Source: Streblospio benedicti (lineage: Eukaryota > Annelida > Polychaeta > Spionida > Spionidae). Taken from it: a stretch of DNA of 64,000 bases. Of this stretch, positions 1 through 10,611 are shown one piece after another (within the stretch, counting starts at the first letter, position 1; each line of letters opens with the position of its first letter). Made by a program: the position numbers and the translations under genes. Location of the stretch: assembly GCA_019095985.1 (NCBI GenBank), contig CM032667.1:36409800-36473799 (forward strand), written 5' to 3'. The notes under the pieces are model-generated. The model ran no database searches. It saw only the letters and a program-made list of their open reading frames with translations, and had not been told where the DNA came from.

Positions 1-286
1 TTCATTTTCATGTACAGCTCACAATAGAGCTCCGCAAAGTAGTTGGGAACGCAAAGACAACGGCAATGACAATTAGGATGTCAATTTTGACCAGATATTT
101 GCAAACAAAACACCGTCATATAGATGCAATGGTTTTTCACAAAGCTTCATCCGCGACCTTTTCCAGACACACAAAAAATCTATTCACCACATCTTGATGA
201 TTGTATATATTGCTATATTAACAGGAGCACCAGTTTCTAGAGTCATAGCTAACGTGACAACAGGCTGCAGGAGAGCAACGGCAGCC

Positions 287-3200
287 ATGGCGGTGGCGGG
301 CTTTTACATCCCACCCTGGGCTGCACACACTTGCTCCCTTCTTTCCTCGGTTCCAAACTTTGCACATGCTGCCCACCAAATCTCCAGTGACAAACAACAC
401 GTTAGAGCCTACGGACTCGCCTGCGATTGAACCCAACACTCAGTCGTGGGTGGGGAGCGAGTTCCCGAATCCACAGACCCGAGTACTTTTTACAGCGGCC
501 AGCGGTAAGTCCCTCATTCATCTGCGACCCAGCCAAGTTGCTAGGTAAGACGATAGTTTGGTGTACGAGTAGCAAAGTTTAATGTTTACCTCAATTCTCT
601 GATTTACCATACCATCAAGTGAGGGGTGTTTGCAAGAATAAAGGTGGTGGGATATGATATGACACCTTAGATTGAATGTGATATGATATAACAAAATGGT
701 GGGCAAAAACATAAAGGCATAATGGGATTCCGAAATTATGGATTTGTGAAAACTGCTGAAAAGGTAGCCTACATGTATAATGTAAACAAGGACAGTTTTT
801 GTAGGGTGAGATCGGGACCTGTAATTTTGTTACTCAGTATTAGCCCACAGAAAAGCAGTGTTACATTTCAATATAAACATTCCTTCTATACAATCATGTA
901 AATAATGTACATGTACCATTATTATTTATGTTCTAGATGACGACTCCACTCGGAAGCTAGAGAGCCTGTTAGAGAATGTGCATGATGCGACCGTGTCTGT
1001 GGCTGTGGAGGCAGGCGGGGCCTATCACCACACATACATCAAAGTTAGTGCACCGTAAAACAGTATTTCAAATCAAAGTATTTACATACCTATGGTGATT
1101 AGAAATATTGTCTTTACAACGAGGTGGCCACATCATAGGTGTTGTTGTTTTCATATTAGTGCATATAAATAGATAATGTGGTAATATTTTATACTTAGAT
1201 GAATGAAAAAAATACTTCCAATATAAAATATACAAAGTTCCAATCGCAATCCTATACACCGATTTCGATAAAAGATTTAGAATGTCAGAATATATAGTTT
1301 TACGATGAATTATAAGAGTAGTGATCCCGGTAGTGTGTCATACGACCCATTTTTGACTCCATTCCAAAGGTCGCACCAGTCCGAAATAGATAGACATTTG
1401 ATGGTCGCCACCATGTCTCTACCGCGTATTACCATGTCTTCATCCTAGTTTAAGGGCGGGAGCCTCTGGTATCGTGGTTCATTGTCGCCGGCACACGGCG
1501 ATAGTTATCATGACTTTTAAGTTGCACTAGACATGCAGCTCAACTAAAAAACAGTGTGTTTTGTTACGACTAAAAAATCAATAAAAGGCCACCAAGTCGT
1601 AACCAACTCGAAACCTTGTATTTTATCTTTTCGAGACCATGGGCCATCAAGCCGTACCATGGAAAAGTTATCATTGTGACATACCCTGGTCGGGAGCAGA
1701 TCGCCACTTCAACGTAGGTAACGGGGATAAAGATTAGATGGAGACTAGATAAAGACATGATGAGGACAAGGTGGTGACTGTGGTGGCGATTGAACAAAAC
1801 TTCCGGTCAAGACCAGGTCTTAACCAGGTCTTTATAAGGTCACAACCACATCGCCATGATGACGGACATGTCGCTACTAAGTCTCTACCTTTGTCTCTAC
1901 CTACTCTTTACCATGTCGAGATCTAATTTTCACGGTCGCCGGGGGATTTAGTCTCCACCAAGTCGTAACCTTTGGCGACGGTGGAATGGGACACCATTTT
2001 TGGGGCCAAAATCAGCATTTTGTCGTAACCTAGTCTCTGATACCCCAGCGACTTCTTCAGGTTGCGACTAGCTATGACGGTGGAATGGAGGTTACGACCT
2101 CTCCCATTTTTGACTGAAATCAAAGGTCGAGTCTAAAATGACGACCCCATTTGTGGGTACTCATGATATATACGAGTATGGCAACAAAACTTGTTTAAAG
2201 GTTACTCTAGTGTGCGTGGTTCATTGCAGCAAGACCGCAGATTATCAGTTCCCCCATCGTAAGTTGCACTAGACTAGGTATAAGATACACTGCTTTGATA
2301 GGTATCATTCTCTTTATTAAGCCGAAATAGTTGTAGTTTCTTCAATCTTCAATCTTCAATGTTTATTGAAAGGGCCATCGGCCGTACAGGAAAGTTGGTG
2401 CATTGTGACATACCATGTGCATTTACACAACAGTCCAAGTATTATATACTTTTCCCCAATGTAATGGGTCATCCATAAAAGTGTTTTGTCTTTAGAATTT
2501 TCAATGGAATCTGCATTTTATTATGTCTATGGGAAGCATATTCTATATATGCGAATGGTGCGAAGTTTACTCTTAGATGCAGCAGGTAGGGCTGGCAACC
2601 TATTTCCCCCCGAAAAATAGCCCCTTTAAAAGTTACTGTTCTTACCAAGACTGGCCAGTGGTCCTCCCTTACCGTCGCAGACTTTAGTTCTGCGTGGTCG
2701 CGTGCAGGGACGCCAGGTTACACAGTGTGTCAGCACCAATGCGAATTCCTCCACGCTTGATGCCTTTCGTGGAAACCGGGGGATGCCACCACCACCCCGG
2801 CCTACGGACAACGGTAGTCTTGGCCAGTAGGGCACGTGTGGATTAAGGAAACAACGAGGAGTAGTCATGTAGGGACACATTACACAATCCGCTGGGGTCC
2901 ACTGGCCGTGCCAGGCCAGGCGTAGGCCTTAGACGTGGCGGCGACCCTGGAAGGGGACATGCGCCAATAGATCTTACAGGCAGCTTTGTTGACAGTATAA
3001 AATAAACCCCTAAATTAATATAATGGGTTCCACGAATCACATTTCAACCTAGATTGCCGTGGGTGTCGTGCCCGATATCACCGGCTTCTACGACACCTAC
3101 CAGGACCGGAAGAATGCTGTCTCGGCGTTTGCCGCCCTCCTGCGCGACTACGTCTGGGACTTTGACAATGGGTGCGGGGATGACGCAGTCATCGTCTTCT

Positions 3201-3817
3201 CGGTGAAGGAAAGAATGCTGTGGACCAGACTGGGTAAGGATTTAGGGGATTCAGTTGTGAAGGGAAACCACATACGCAATCTTGCCACCTATGAGACACA
3301 GTGGAGAATAAGCAGTGACGTCTTTTTAAGAGAACATAATTTTAAGACTTCTAACGAGTATTTGTTTTTTCTGAATAAATCTAATCTATTATGTTCATTC
3401 AGGCGATGCCACGTATGATGAGGGTCTCACCGGCAATTGTGTGCAGGATATCTGGGATGAGAACAGCGAGTACTTCACAGACGGATCTTATGGTACTGGG
3501 CTCATCAGCATGGTGACCAGCTACAAGGACGCACTCCTGGGCTACCGCTTATTCCCTCGTCTGGGAATGATGAGGGAGAGCCCGCCATCCCCATCTGGAC
3601 CGGGCCATCATCATCTTCATCATTTTTGCCAGGTTTGGTCTGGGCTTGTGCATTTTGTGCTGTTGTTGTTGTGGATGTTGTAAGGGGAGGCGGGGGTAGT
3701 TCTTCATCCCCCGCACCCCCACCATTCTAGTGGATGGTTTGGCGGAGATTTAGTTGGAGGGGCGTGGTTGGGGTGGTGGTGGTGGTGGTGGGGATGGTGG
3801 TGGCGGGTGGATTTTAG
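287..3817 (+). pseudogene. MOLO1-like TPM-domain membrane protein, copy A (disrupted)
   Basis: First of four copies of the gene described in full under copy B. By alignment with B the exons are 287-544, 937-1043, 3053-3233 and 3403-3817, with GT/AG splice sites kept. Exon 3 (181 bases) is intact and nearly identical to B and C. Exon 1 carries several small indels: extra bases in the signal-peptide region, after the AHA cleavage region and near the Cys-containing SPSFICDP segment. Exon 2 is three bases short overall through small indels, and the exon 4 frame is lost in the membrane span and tail. An AATAAA signal remains at 3874-3879. Many lesions are 1-2 base changes, often in homopolymers, so poor contig quality is a real alternative to pseudogenisation. 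Intron 2 holds a 730-bp MITE missing from B and C. Bases 1-286 match the B upstream spacer (from about 10316), so this unit probably also has a Penelope-like element just outside the window. Confidence 0.8.
1359..2088. mobile_element. 730-bp non-autonomous TIR element (CCATTCC family) in intron 2 of copy A
   Basis: The ends are inverted repeats beginning CCATTCC, and a second copy of nearly the same length (34014-34740) shows the 15-base end CCATTCCACCGTCGC on both sides. The interior is built from short recurring motifs such as GTCTCTACC, GTCGTAACC and ATGGTCGCC on both strands, giving it strong foldback potential. No coding capacity is visible. Copies B and C lack it at the matching place (about 11670 and 22950), so it arrived after the gene duplicated. 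Superfamily unassigned; no clear target-site duplication. Confidence 0.75.
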
Positions 3818-4189
3818 ATATCAATGTTATGGCACTGAATATTACCCCAGTTAGGAACATTCTACTTGTTCAGAATAAAATATATGATGCATGGTCTTAT
3901 TTAGAGCACAAGATTTTTGTAATGGTTGATTAGTTGAAAGTATAAAGCTTGTTTGCACATTGTTGTTTGAACATGTTGTACCCATCATTCAGCTCAGGAA
4001 GAAAGTAAAAGAAATGTGATAGAGATGATCAGTAAGTAAACAGTATAATATGTATACCAAGTTATTTCCTTTCAGTCTACAGATGAAATGTGTGATGTGT
4101 GTGTTTTGAAGTGATGATTTAATGATTATAAATGTGTATCTTCCCCAGGTCAATTCAAATTTATATCCTGCAGGTTATCCACGTTTTCA

Positions 4190-4289
4190 NNNNNNNNNNN
4201 NNNNNNNNNNNNNNNNNNNNNNNNNNNNNNNNNNNNNNNNNNNNNNNNNNNNNNNNNNNNNNNNNNNNNNNNNNNNNNNNNNNNNNNNN
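4190..4289. other. Assembly gap (100 N)
   Basis: Exactly 100 N, the usual placeholder for a gap of unknown size. Sequence to the left is the 3' flank of copy A; sequence to the right is a different contig that starts with a T-rich, low-quality-looking stretch. Confidence 0.99.
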
Positions 4290-4643
4290 TTTTTTTTAGG
4301 TTTTTTAAACTTCTTGGTGGTATTGCTCTTGTCTTAAGGCTTCGTAAGCCCGAAAAAAAAACTAATCTTAATTAGGTCCTCATCCCCCAGTGATCATGAA
4401 CTTATGCGCAAATTTTGCAACAATAACCTCCTTTTTGGTTATTGAACTACCAAACGTATCCTTCAAAAGTAGCCACTTCAAATACAGAAATATGCAACTT
4501 TACAAATTGTTTATTTTGAAATACCGTAAGAAATACAATAATAACATTATATAAAAATATAAATCATCACTGCCAAATGCCCCCCCTTTCCCAAATGAAG
4601 AGTTGATACATTTTGCATACTTATGTGTACATTATTTCACTAG
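4290..4643. other. Contig start, presumed intron of the ABRACL-like gene
   Basis: AT-rich sequence with homopolymer runs leading to a splice acceptor (TTTCACTAG) at 4643. No earlier coding exon of the ABRACL-like gene is visible here; it would lie in the gap or further upstream. Confidence 0.5.
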
Positions 4644-4826
4644 GTGCTGACGGCAAGATAGCAGTGACGTTCGGCACCCTGTTCAACGACGACAGGTGTG
4701 CGAACATCTTCGAGGCACTGGTGGGGACGCTGAAAAGCGGCCAAGAGGAAGAAAGATCGTGCAATACGAGAGCGAGTTGCTCTTACAAGGGGGGTGCACG
4801 ATGGGGTGGTCATCACACTGCTGTAG
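4644..4826 (+). pseudogene. ABRACL/Costars-family terminal exon (frame broken by homopolymer indels)
   Basis: After the acceptor at 4642-4643 the reading is ADGKIAVTFGTLFNDDRC followed by ANIFEALVGTLK, which is the core of the Costars family (ABRACL, ABRA C-terminal-like), small winged-helix proteins tied to actin dynamics and cell motility. The rest of the family signature (KIVQYESELLLQGVHDG, VVITLL, then TAG at 4824-4826) is present in shifted frames: one extra A after CTGAAA, one extra A in the GAAGAAA run, and two extra G in the GGGGGG run. All are in homopolymers and the exon lies about 350 bases from a contig start, so sequencing error is likelier than a dead gene. The exon begins mid-codon, so the 20-odd N-terminal residues (usually MNVDHE...) are encoded upstream, out of sight. 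A 3' UTR with AATAAA follows. Identification is by recall of family sequence, not a search. Confidence 0.8.
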
Positions 4827-4925
4827 CACTGCTGAATGTTGCTCACTCATAGACTGACTGATGCTAGACCAAGAAAGTCTGACACGTGTCTGAACGGTTC
4901 AACAGAGTAGTCATTTGTGTTTGCT

Positions 4926-5012
4926 AGTGTAAAATGATTTATTTTGTATTTTTAAGTGAAAGATGATTTATTTTGTATTTGTAAGTGTAAGATGATTTAT
5001 TTTTGCCATTGT
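4926..5012. repeat. Three tandem 29-bp units in the ABRACL-like 3' UTR
   Basis: Units starting AGTG at 4926, 4955 and 4984 each contain GATGATTTATTTT or a close variant, giving AU-rich ATTTATTTT motifs three times in the presumed 3' UTR. Such motifs can act as AU-rich elements in mRNA decay; that role is inference here. Confidence 0.75.
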
Positions 5013-5028
5013 CATGAGTGTGTATTCA

Positions 5029-5034
5029 AATAAA
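5029..5034 (+). terminator. Poly(A) signal AATAAA of the ABRACL-like gene
   Basis: AATAAA lies about 200 bases after the family stop codon at 4824-4826, followed by a T/G-rich stretch (GTTTTTTGTTTTTG) that fits a downstream element. Confidence 0.6.
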
Positions 5035-6269
5035 GATACCAGGGTATGCTGAATGACAGAATAGTGTTTTTTGTTTTTGTTTTTGTGTATTTGTTATGCA
5101 AGGAGAATATGGATATTTTGCAAACGGTAGAATAGGAGATAACATTATTCATAATTCATAATATATAAAACATACAATAAATAATAAAATAATAATAACA
5201 TTGGGCCTGGGATTATTACTTTACACGCAAAATATTCATTCAATGTACATTACTCACTGCGGAAGCGAGGAGGGTGGCGATCGCCACTCTCCTCACCACC
5301 AAACTAAACCAAAGGATAAGGATAAGGATAAGGATAATTTTATTTCGGATGTTAAATCCATATTAACAAGGAAAATTATATACATATATACATTTCATAC
5401 AAAATTTTACCAAATTATATTAAAAATATATCAAAATGTATCATATAATTGTCTCTTCCAATGTAAAAACAACGGAGATTGGAAGTAAAAATAGAAAGAA
5501 TTTAAAACACAACTGACTAGAACATTATCTTCAATCTCATATACAGGTTAAAAATGGATTTTCTCAACAAGACATAAAAAGAGTCAACATTATTATTTAA
5601 AAACAATTGCGAAATACTACATCTCTCTCGTATGCCCAATAAATATCTAAAAACATTATTAAAAGCTACCTTGGCCTTATGAATAGTACTTAGTACTTGT
5701 TAACTCCTCTAAGACCACAGAGAACTACAATATAAAACATTTTAGTTAGTACAAAATAAAGATTGAAATCGTAAGAAAAGACATTTGATGTCATATGGCA
5801 GAATCCTCTGAATTTTCTTATTAGAATATTTCCTCAACAATTTCTTACTATAAATTTTCTTGATTTGTAAAAACAACATTGGATAAAAATGTTTAAACAG
5901 TATCAGCTCTTTATCACAAATCACATATACAGATGAAATTGAAATAAATACCATTATATTTAAAAACAATTGTGGGGGAGGGGGGTCTCATGATTCCACC
6001 CATTTTATATCAATATCTAATCATTTAAAAAGTATACAGCATAGTACTCTTGTTAAACGAAGACCACAGAGAACTACAATATAAGTCAAAAGATTGAAAT
6101 AAAAGACATTTGATGCTTTTCCTCTGAATTTTCTTATTAAGAATATTTTTTTAGTTTTTTGAATGTGTATCCTCTTTCAAATCAGATTATATACAAATTT
6201 TGTAAAAGATTCATTTTATATCAATATCATTTAAGTATACAAATTTTTCTTTTCACATATATTTTTAAA

Positions 6270-6905
6270 TTATATACAATTTTTATCAATAAAAATTTTT
6301 TGACATATATTTAAAAGCTTTTGAAGACCCTTTACTGATGGTGACAAAATAACAGCATCGTCTGCATAAAAGATATGATTAAAACTAGTATTGTTCATAT
6401 GACAACCAATTTTAGACATATTTAAATTCACACTTAGCTCATCCATAAAAACAGAAAACAATTTAGGAGAAAGAACACTTCCTTGTCGGACTCCATTTGA
6501 TGATGTGAATTTAGCAGATATATTGTCTAGCCACTTGACAGCAAAAGTTTGAGATTGATACCAGGTAAACAGAAATCTAACGATGATAATAGGTAGATAT
6601 CTTATAAGTTTCTTGAACAAATGAAAATGATTTATTTTATCAAAGGCCTTAGAAGCATCAAGAAAACAAAGGTATACGTTACTTGAATAAAACCTGTAAT
6701 TAATATCACCCTTTTATCTTTTAAAACCGGAATAATATACGAGATCATTAAATAATCAGGTAAATAACTATGTATAATCATACAGTTAAAAACAATGGCC
6801 AACAAAAACATTAGCTTATTACTAGAATATTTAAAGTGCTCTCCACTGAGACCATCATGCCCATGGGTCTTTCCCTTTTTAAGCTCTTAACTGCTGCTAA
6901 AATAT
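6270..6905 (-). pseudogene. LINE reverse transcriptase fragment
   Basis: Follows the endonuclease on the same strand. Motifs in order are GHDGLSGEHFKY, LDASKAFDKINH, SNGVRQGSVLSPKLFS and HIFYADDAVILSPS, the last containing the catalytic YADD. They lie in more than one frame, with a frame change near 6690-6800 and another near 6630, and the long endonuclease frame slips near 6870. The RT stops soon after YADD (about 6270); the thumb and C-terminal parts are lost or unrecognisable in the AT-rich 5340-6260 tail, where parts look internally repeated (about 5700-5760 and 6057-6130). Inactive copy of a non-LTR retrotransposon. Confidence 0.85.
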
Positions 6906-7609
6906 CATGATGAGTGATCCTTTCAAAAGTGTCCATTTCATTAATACAATTAAGGCGATTTGAAACATATGTTTCACTGCTCTGATCAAGAGAGGAATTT
7001 AGTATTGCTTCATAGTGTTTTTGCCACATAGAGCATATTTCCTCAGGACATGTGGCTCCATTGATACCAGAGGCATATACAGAACTATTGTTACCCATAA
7101 TGTTATTTATACTCTTCCAAAATGACTTGCTATCTTTAGTTAGATGGTGCTTAGCTAAACAATCAGCTTCCCTTCTGGTCCGATCATTTTTGCATTTCCG
7201 TAGAGCAAGTTTGAATTGCGCCCTATGTGTTTTCATTTGATGAAAAACAAAACCTTGACGAGGACTACCTCTAGATCTCCAGCACAAGAAGGACTCCCTA
7301 GCCAGTTGATGTGCATCTTTAACTACCTCATTCCAGCCTGGTACCTGCTTCTGTTTGGTTCCAGCCTTTTTTAACAAAAACTCACTACTTCTTGAAAGCG
7401 CATTAGTAATACGTTGGTACATGATATCTATAGCCTGTCTATGAGAAGGATCTGAACACTTTACATTGTCACACAGAATAAGGCCATGATCTAAAGGAAT
7501 CTTTGACAATTCTGCTTCTGTATTTTTATAGTAGTCCTCCCTTTGATCAGCAGGGACATTTTCCCACTTGATCCTAGGATTGCCAATAGGCTTTTTACTG
7601 TTCAATGTA

Positions 7610-8326
7610 CCAATACGGCCTGTATTAAGAGTAGCAAGCAAAGGCAAATGATCAGATGATACAAAATCATAGTCTATTCCTACACAATCTAATAATGCAT
7701 GACCACTTACAGTAGATATTATGTGGTCCAGCCATGAGGTACTACCATTTGGAGCTATGTATGTGTAGGGATTGTCACCTACATTGATATGAGTTGCATC
7801 GCTCACAATGAGACCCTCATTTTCAACAAAATCTTTCAGCGTGTTTCCAAATTTATGATTACCATTTAATATGTCGCTATTGAAATCCCCAAATACAAGT
7901 GTGTGGGAAGATTTGTGCGCATCAATCAAGTCCTTTAACTTACTCAAATAAAAGTCAAAGTCTAACTGGTTAGCTTCTGAGCAATATGGAAGATAAACAT
8001 TTAATATTAGAATAGAGTTCTGCGAACTTATAATTTCAATACCCATTACTCTATTATCATCATAAGTGATAACTCTACAAACATGCCCTAGGGTTTTACG
8101 CCATAGGATGGCCAGTCCACCATATGGTCTTCCTGTTAAAATCTCATGGTCACTATCAATGGAGCTTACACCTTGAGCAAAATGAGTTGCACTTATATCA
8201 TTAAGAACGAATAAATCATGTTTAAAAAGCCAAGTTTCCTGTAGTAGAACAATATCATTTTGGTAACATAATCTTCTTACTTCCTCAATAGAGGATTTAA
8301 CATTTTTACAATTAAAATGTGAACAA
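7610..8326 (-). pseudogene. LINE endonuclease domain (apurinic-endonuclease type)
   Basis: Reading from about 8326 downward, an open frame gives CSHFNCKNVKSSIEEVRRL, then LLQETWL, ILNVYLPY, LVFGDFNSD, SWLDHIIS and SSDHLPLLATL. These are the ordered landmarks of the exonuclease/endonuclease/phosphatase fold used by non-LTR retrotransposons to nick target DNA: the catalytic Glu in QETW, Asp and Asn in GDFN, and the SDH motif. The frame stays open to 6811, through a basic linker, into the start of the reverse transcriptase. There is no ATG at the domain start (first Met at 8046), so the 5' end and any ORF1 are missing. A jockey/CR1-type element is most likely from the endonuclease-RT order and the microsatellite-like tail; exact clade not resolved. 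Confidence 0.85.
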
Positions 8327-8851
8327 TTTTATACAAGCATTTTTCTCACTGAAACACGAACTATTTGTTTAAATCTTAGCATGAGATGTTATTTTATTTT
8401 GATAATCTACCCAAAGACACATTTAATTTAGCTATTTGAGACTTTTTTTTTCACTCCGACTGATGTAGGTAACTTTTATCAAAGAGGAGGGTGACGGATC
8501 GTAAGAACTTACCAAAAGCCACCCGCCTCTGAGGTTAAAAATTTGTTGCTCAGAACACTAATTTGACAGATCAAATCGCACTAAAAGTTGTATGCAGACA
8601 AAGTATATCAAAATTCAATATACTTTGATTATTTGTTGGACACAATAACGCTGTCAAAGCTCTAATAAAGCTAATAATAAAATATGTGCTTACCTTCAGC
8701 CACTTTGGTTTAGTTGGGTCGCCACCCTCCTCGCTTCCGCACAATGTACGTGAAGGTCTGGTTTACCATAGTAACGTCTCGGTGTAGTGTTTGTAGTTTT
8801 GTATTTAATCAAGTATCACTAATGATTATCATAAGTTGACGTGTACAACAC

Positions 8852-10150
8852 ATTACTTATTGAGCTTTCGGCAAATGCTCTTGGGCCTTGATAACAACAA
8901 ATGACGTCATAGGTCGTCACTGTTGGCGCGGGAGAATCCCCAGCTGCGCCTCCCCCGCTCCTCGGGGGATCAACACGTATATCTACAAATTCATGGTGCA
9001 GCCATGGGATCCCCAGTATCCCCAATTATCTGCAACCTTAACACGGAGGAGTTTGAGAGGAAGACCTTAGCTTCGGCTCCCCATCCACCCACACTCTGGA
9101 AGAGATACGTGGATAACACAGTGGTGATCCAGAAAAGACAACACACAGATAAGTTCCAAGACTACCTGAACTCTATGGACAATTTTCACAGAGGGAGAAA
9201 GTTGCTGGTCAGAGATCTCTACCTTTCCTAGATACTTGGTGAATGAAGATGGGTCACTACGCACAAGTGTTCAGAAAAAGTACATATACAGATCAGTACT
9301 TGGACTTTGTTAGCAACCACCCCTTTGAACACAAAGTAGGAGTGGTTCGTACTCTGATGCATAGGGCTGATTGCGTTGTTAGTGACCTGTTGGAGTGTGA
9401 AAGTGAGAAAAGACACTTAGGGAAGGTATTGAAGATCAACGGATACCCTGAGAACTTACTTGTTGAACAGTAAGAAAGTGAACAAGGATAAAACCGCTGC
9501 TTCTAAGGACAATGCCCAGACTGAACAGCAGAGGACTCCCCCAGTAGTAATATCTATGTCAAGGGTGTATCAGAACATATAAGGAGGTTGTTACATAGGT
9601 ACAATGTCCAGGTATTTTTCAAACCAGTTAACACCCTTAGATAGTTGTTAGTGAGACCAAAGGATCCCTTAGATAAGGAGAGAGGGATTGGACCAGTGTA
9701 CGAGATTAAGTGGTACGATTGTGGTGCGTCATATGTTGGTGAGACAGAACGATCCCTGAAAGTAAGGTTCATGGAACATAGACGCCCAAGCTCCACAGGG
9801 TCGGAAGTATCTCGCCATTTACACACTGACCAAGAGGGACATGGCATTTCTCTCGAGGATACAAAAGCTCTATGTGTAGAACCGAAGTATTCTGAACGTG
9901 GAGTGAAGGAATCGATTCAGATAAGGAGACTGAGACCTTCGCTCAAAAGAGACGGAGGCAGACACACCCTTCCCACCATATGGGGCAACATGTTGACAAC
10001 TGGAGGACACGCAGCCGGGGATTCTTCCGCGCCAATAGTGACGACCTATGACGTCATTTGTTGTGATCAAGGCAAGAGCATTTGCCGAAAGCTCAATAAG
10101 TAATTGATCTTTTTGTTATTATCCTGTTTAAAATTTAAACATATGCCTAT
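8852..10150 (+). mobile_element. Penelope-like element fragment upstream of gene B (RT + GIY-YIG)
   Basis: Reverse-transcriptase remnants (AMGSPVSPIICNLNTEEFE, then LWKRYVDN at the catalytic position, YTDQYLDFVSNHP in the thumb) are followed by a GIY-YIG endonuclease (IKWYDCGASYVGETERSLK, RFMEHRR). RT plus GIY-YIG in this order defines Penelope-like elements. The copy is 5'-truncated inside the RT and broken in several places. Its two ends are inverted repeats of about 100 bp that include the end of the nuclease frame (left arm from 8852, right arm to 10150). Sister fragments lie at 20232-21424 (+) and 35884-37229 (-), each about 0.5 kb upstream of a MOLO1-like gene, so the element was copied as part of the gene unit. 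Confidence 0.85.
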
Positions 10151-10523
10151 ATACATGTACATGTGTACACTCGCATATTATATGTGTGTATTAGTTCATG
10201 GATTGTGAATTGCACTCAACGTATATGTGTAATATGCTTGTACTGAGAACACTGAGTACACGACTTAGCTTACCTCTGTGGATACAGCTCACAACAGTAC
10301 ACAACATTCTACACTTCATTTTCATGTACAATTACAATAGAGCTCCGCAAAGTAGTTGGGAACGCAAATACAACGCAATGTGACAATTAGGATGTCAATT
10401 CTTAATCAGACATTTGCAAACAAGAACACCGTCATATAGATGCAATGGTATTTTTTCACAAAGCTTCATCCGCGACCTTTTCCAGACACAATGCAAAATC
10501 TATTCACCACATCTTGATGATTG

Positions 10524-10530
10524 TATATAT
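10524..10530 (+). promoter_or_regulatory. Possible TATA element of MOLO1-like gene B
   Basis: TATATAT lies 82 bases upstream of the chosen ATG in sequence shared by all four copies. Position fits a core promoter with a 5' UTR of about 50 bases, but the region is AT-rich and no start site can be proved. Confidence 0.3.
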
Positions 10531-10611
10531 TGCTATATTAACAGGAGCACCAGTTTCTAGAGTCAAGAGAGCTAACGTGACAACAGCTGCAGGAGAGCAG
10601 CAACGGCAGCC

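Larger units (their letters stand above)
5258..8741. mobile_element. 3.5-kb insertion bounded by inverted repeats and carrying a LINE
   Basis: Both ends are TGCGGAAGCGAGGAGGGTGG in inverted orientation, and further in both carry AACTAAACCAAAG, so the inverted repeat totals about 38 matching bases, with an extra GGCGATCGCC hairpin on the left. Between the ends lies a minus-strand LINE whose tail is (TTATCC)4 at about 5313-5336. The contig with copy D has the same flanks at 38700-38870 without this block, so an empty site is visible. Simplest reading: a LINE inserted in a small TIR/foldback element, or a mobile unit carrying a LINE. No certain target-site duplication. Confidence 0.7.

Noticed and set aside
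10015-10150. Hammerhead ribozyme in the PLE terminal arm
   Set aside because: A GGCAA/TTGCC stem followed by GAAA is present, but the required CTGANGA core before the stem reads GTGATCA, so the catalytic core is not supported.
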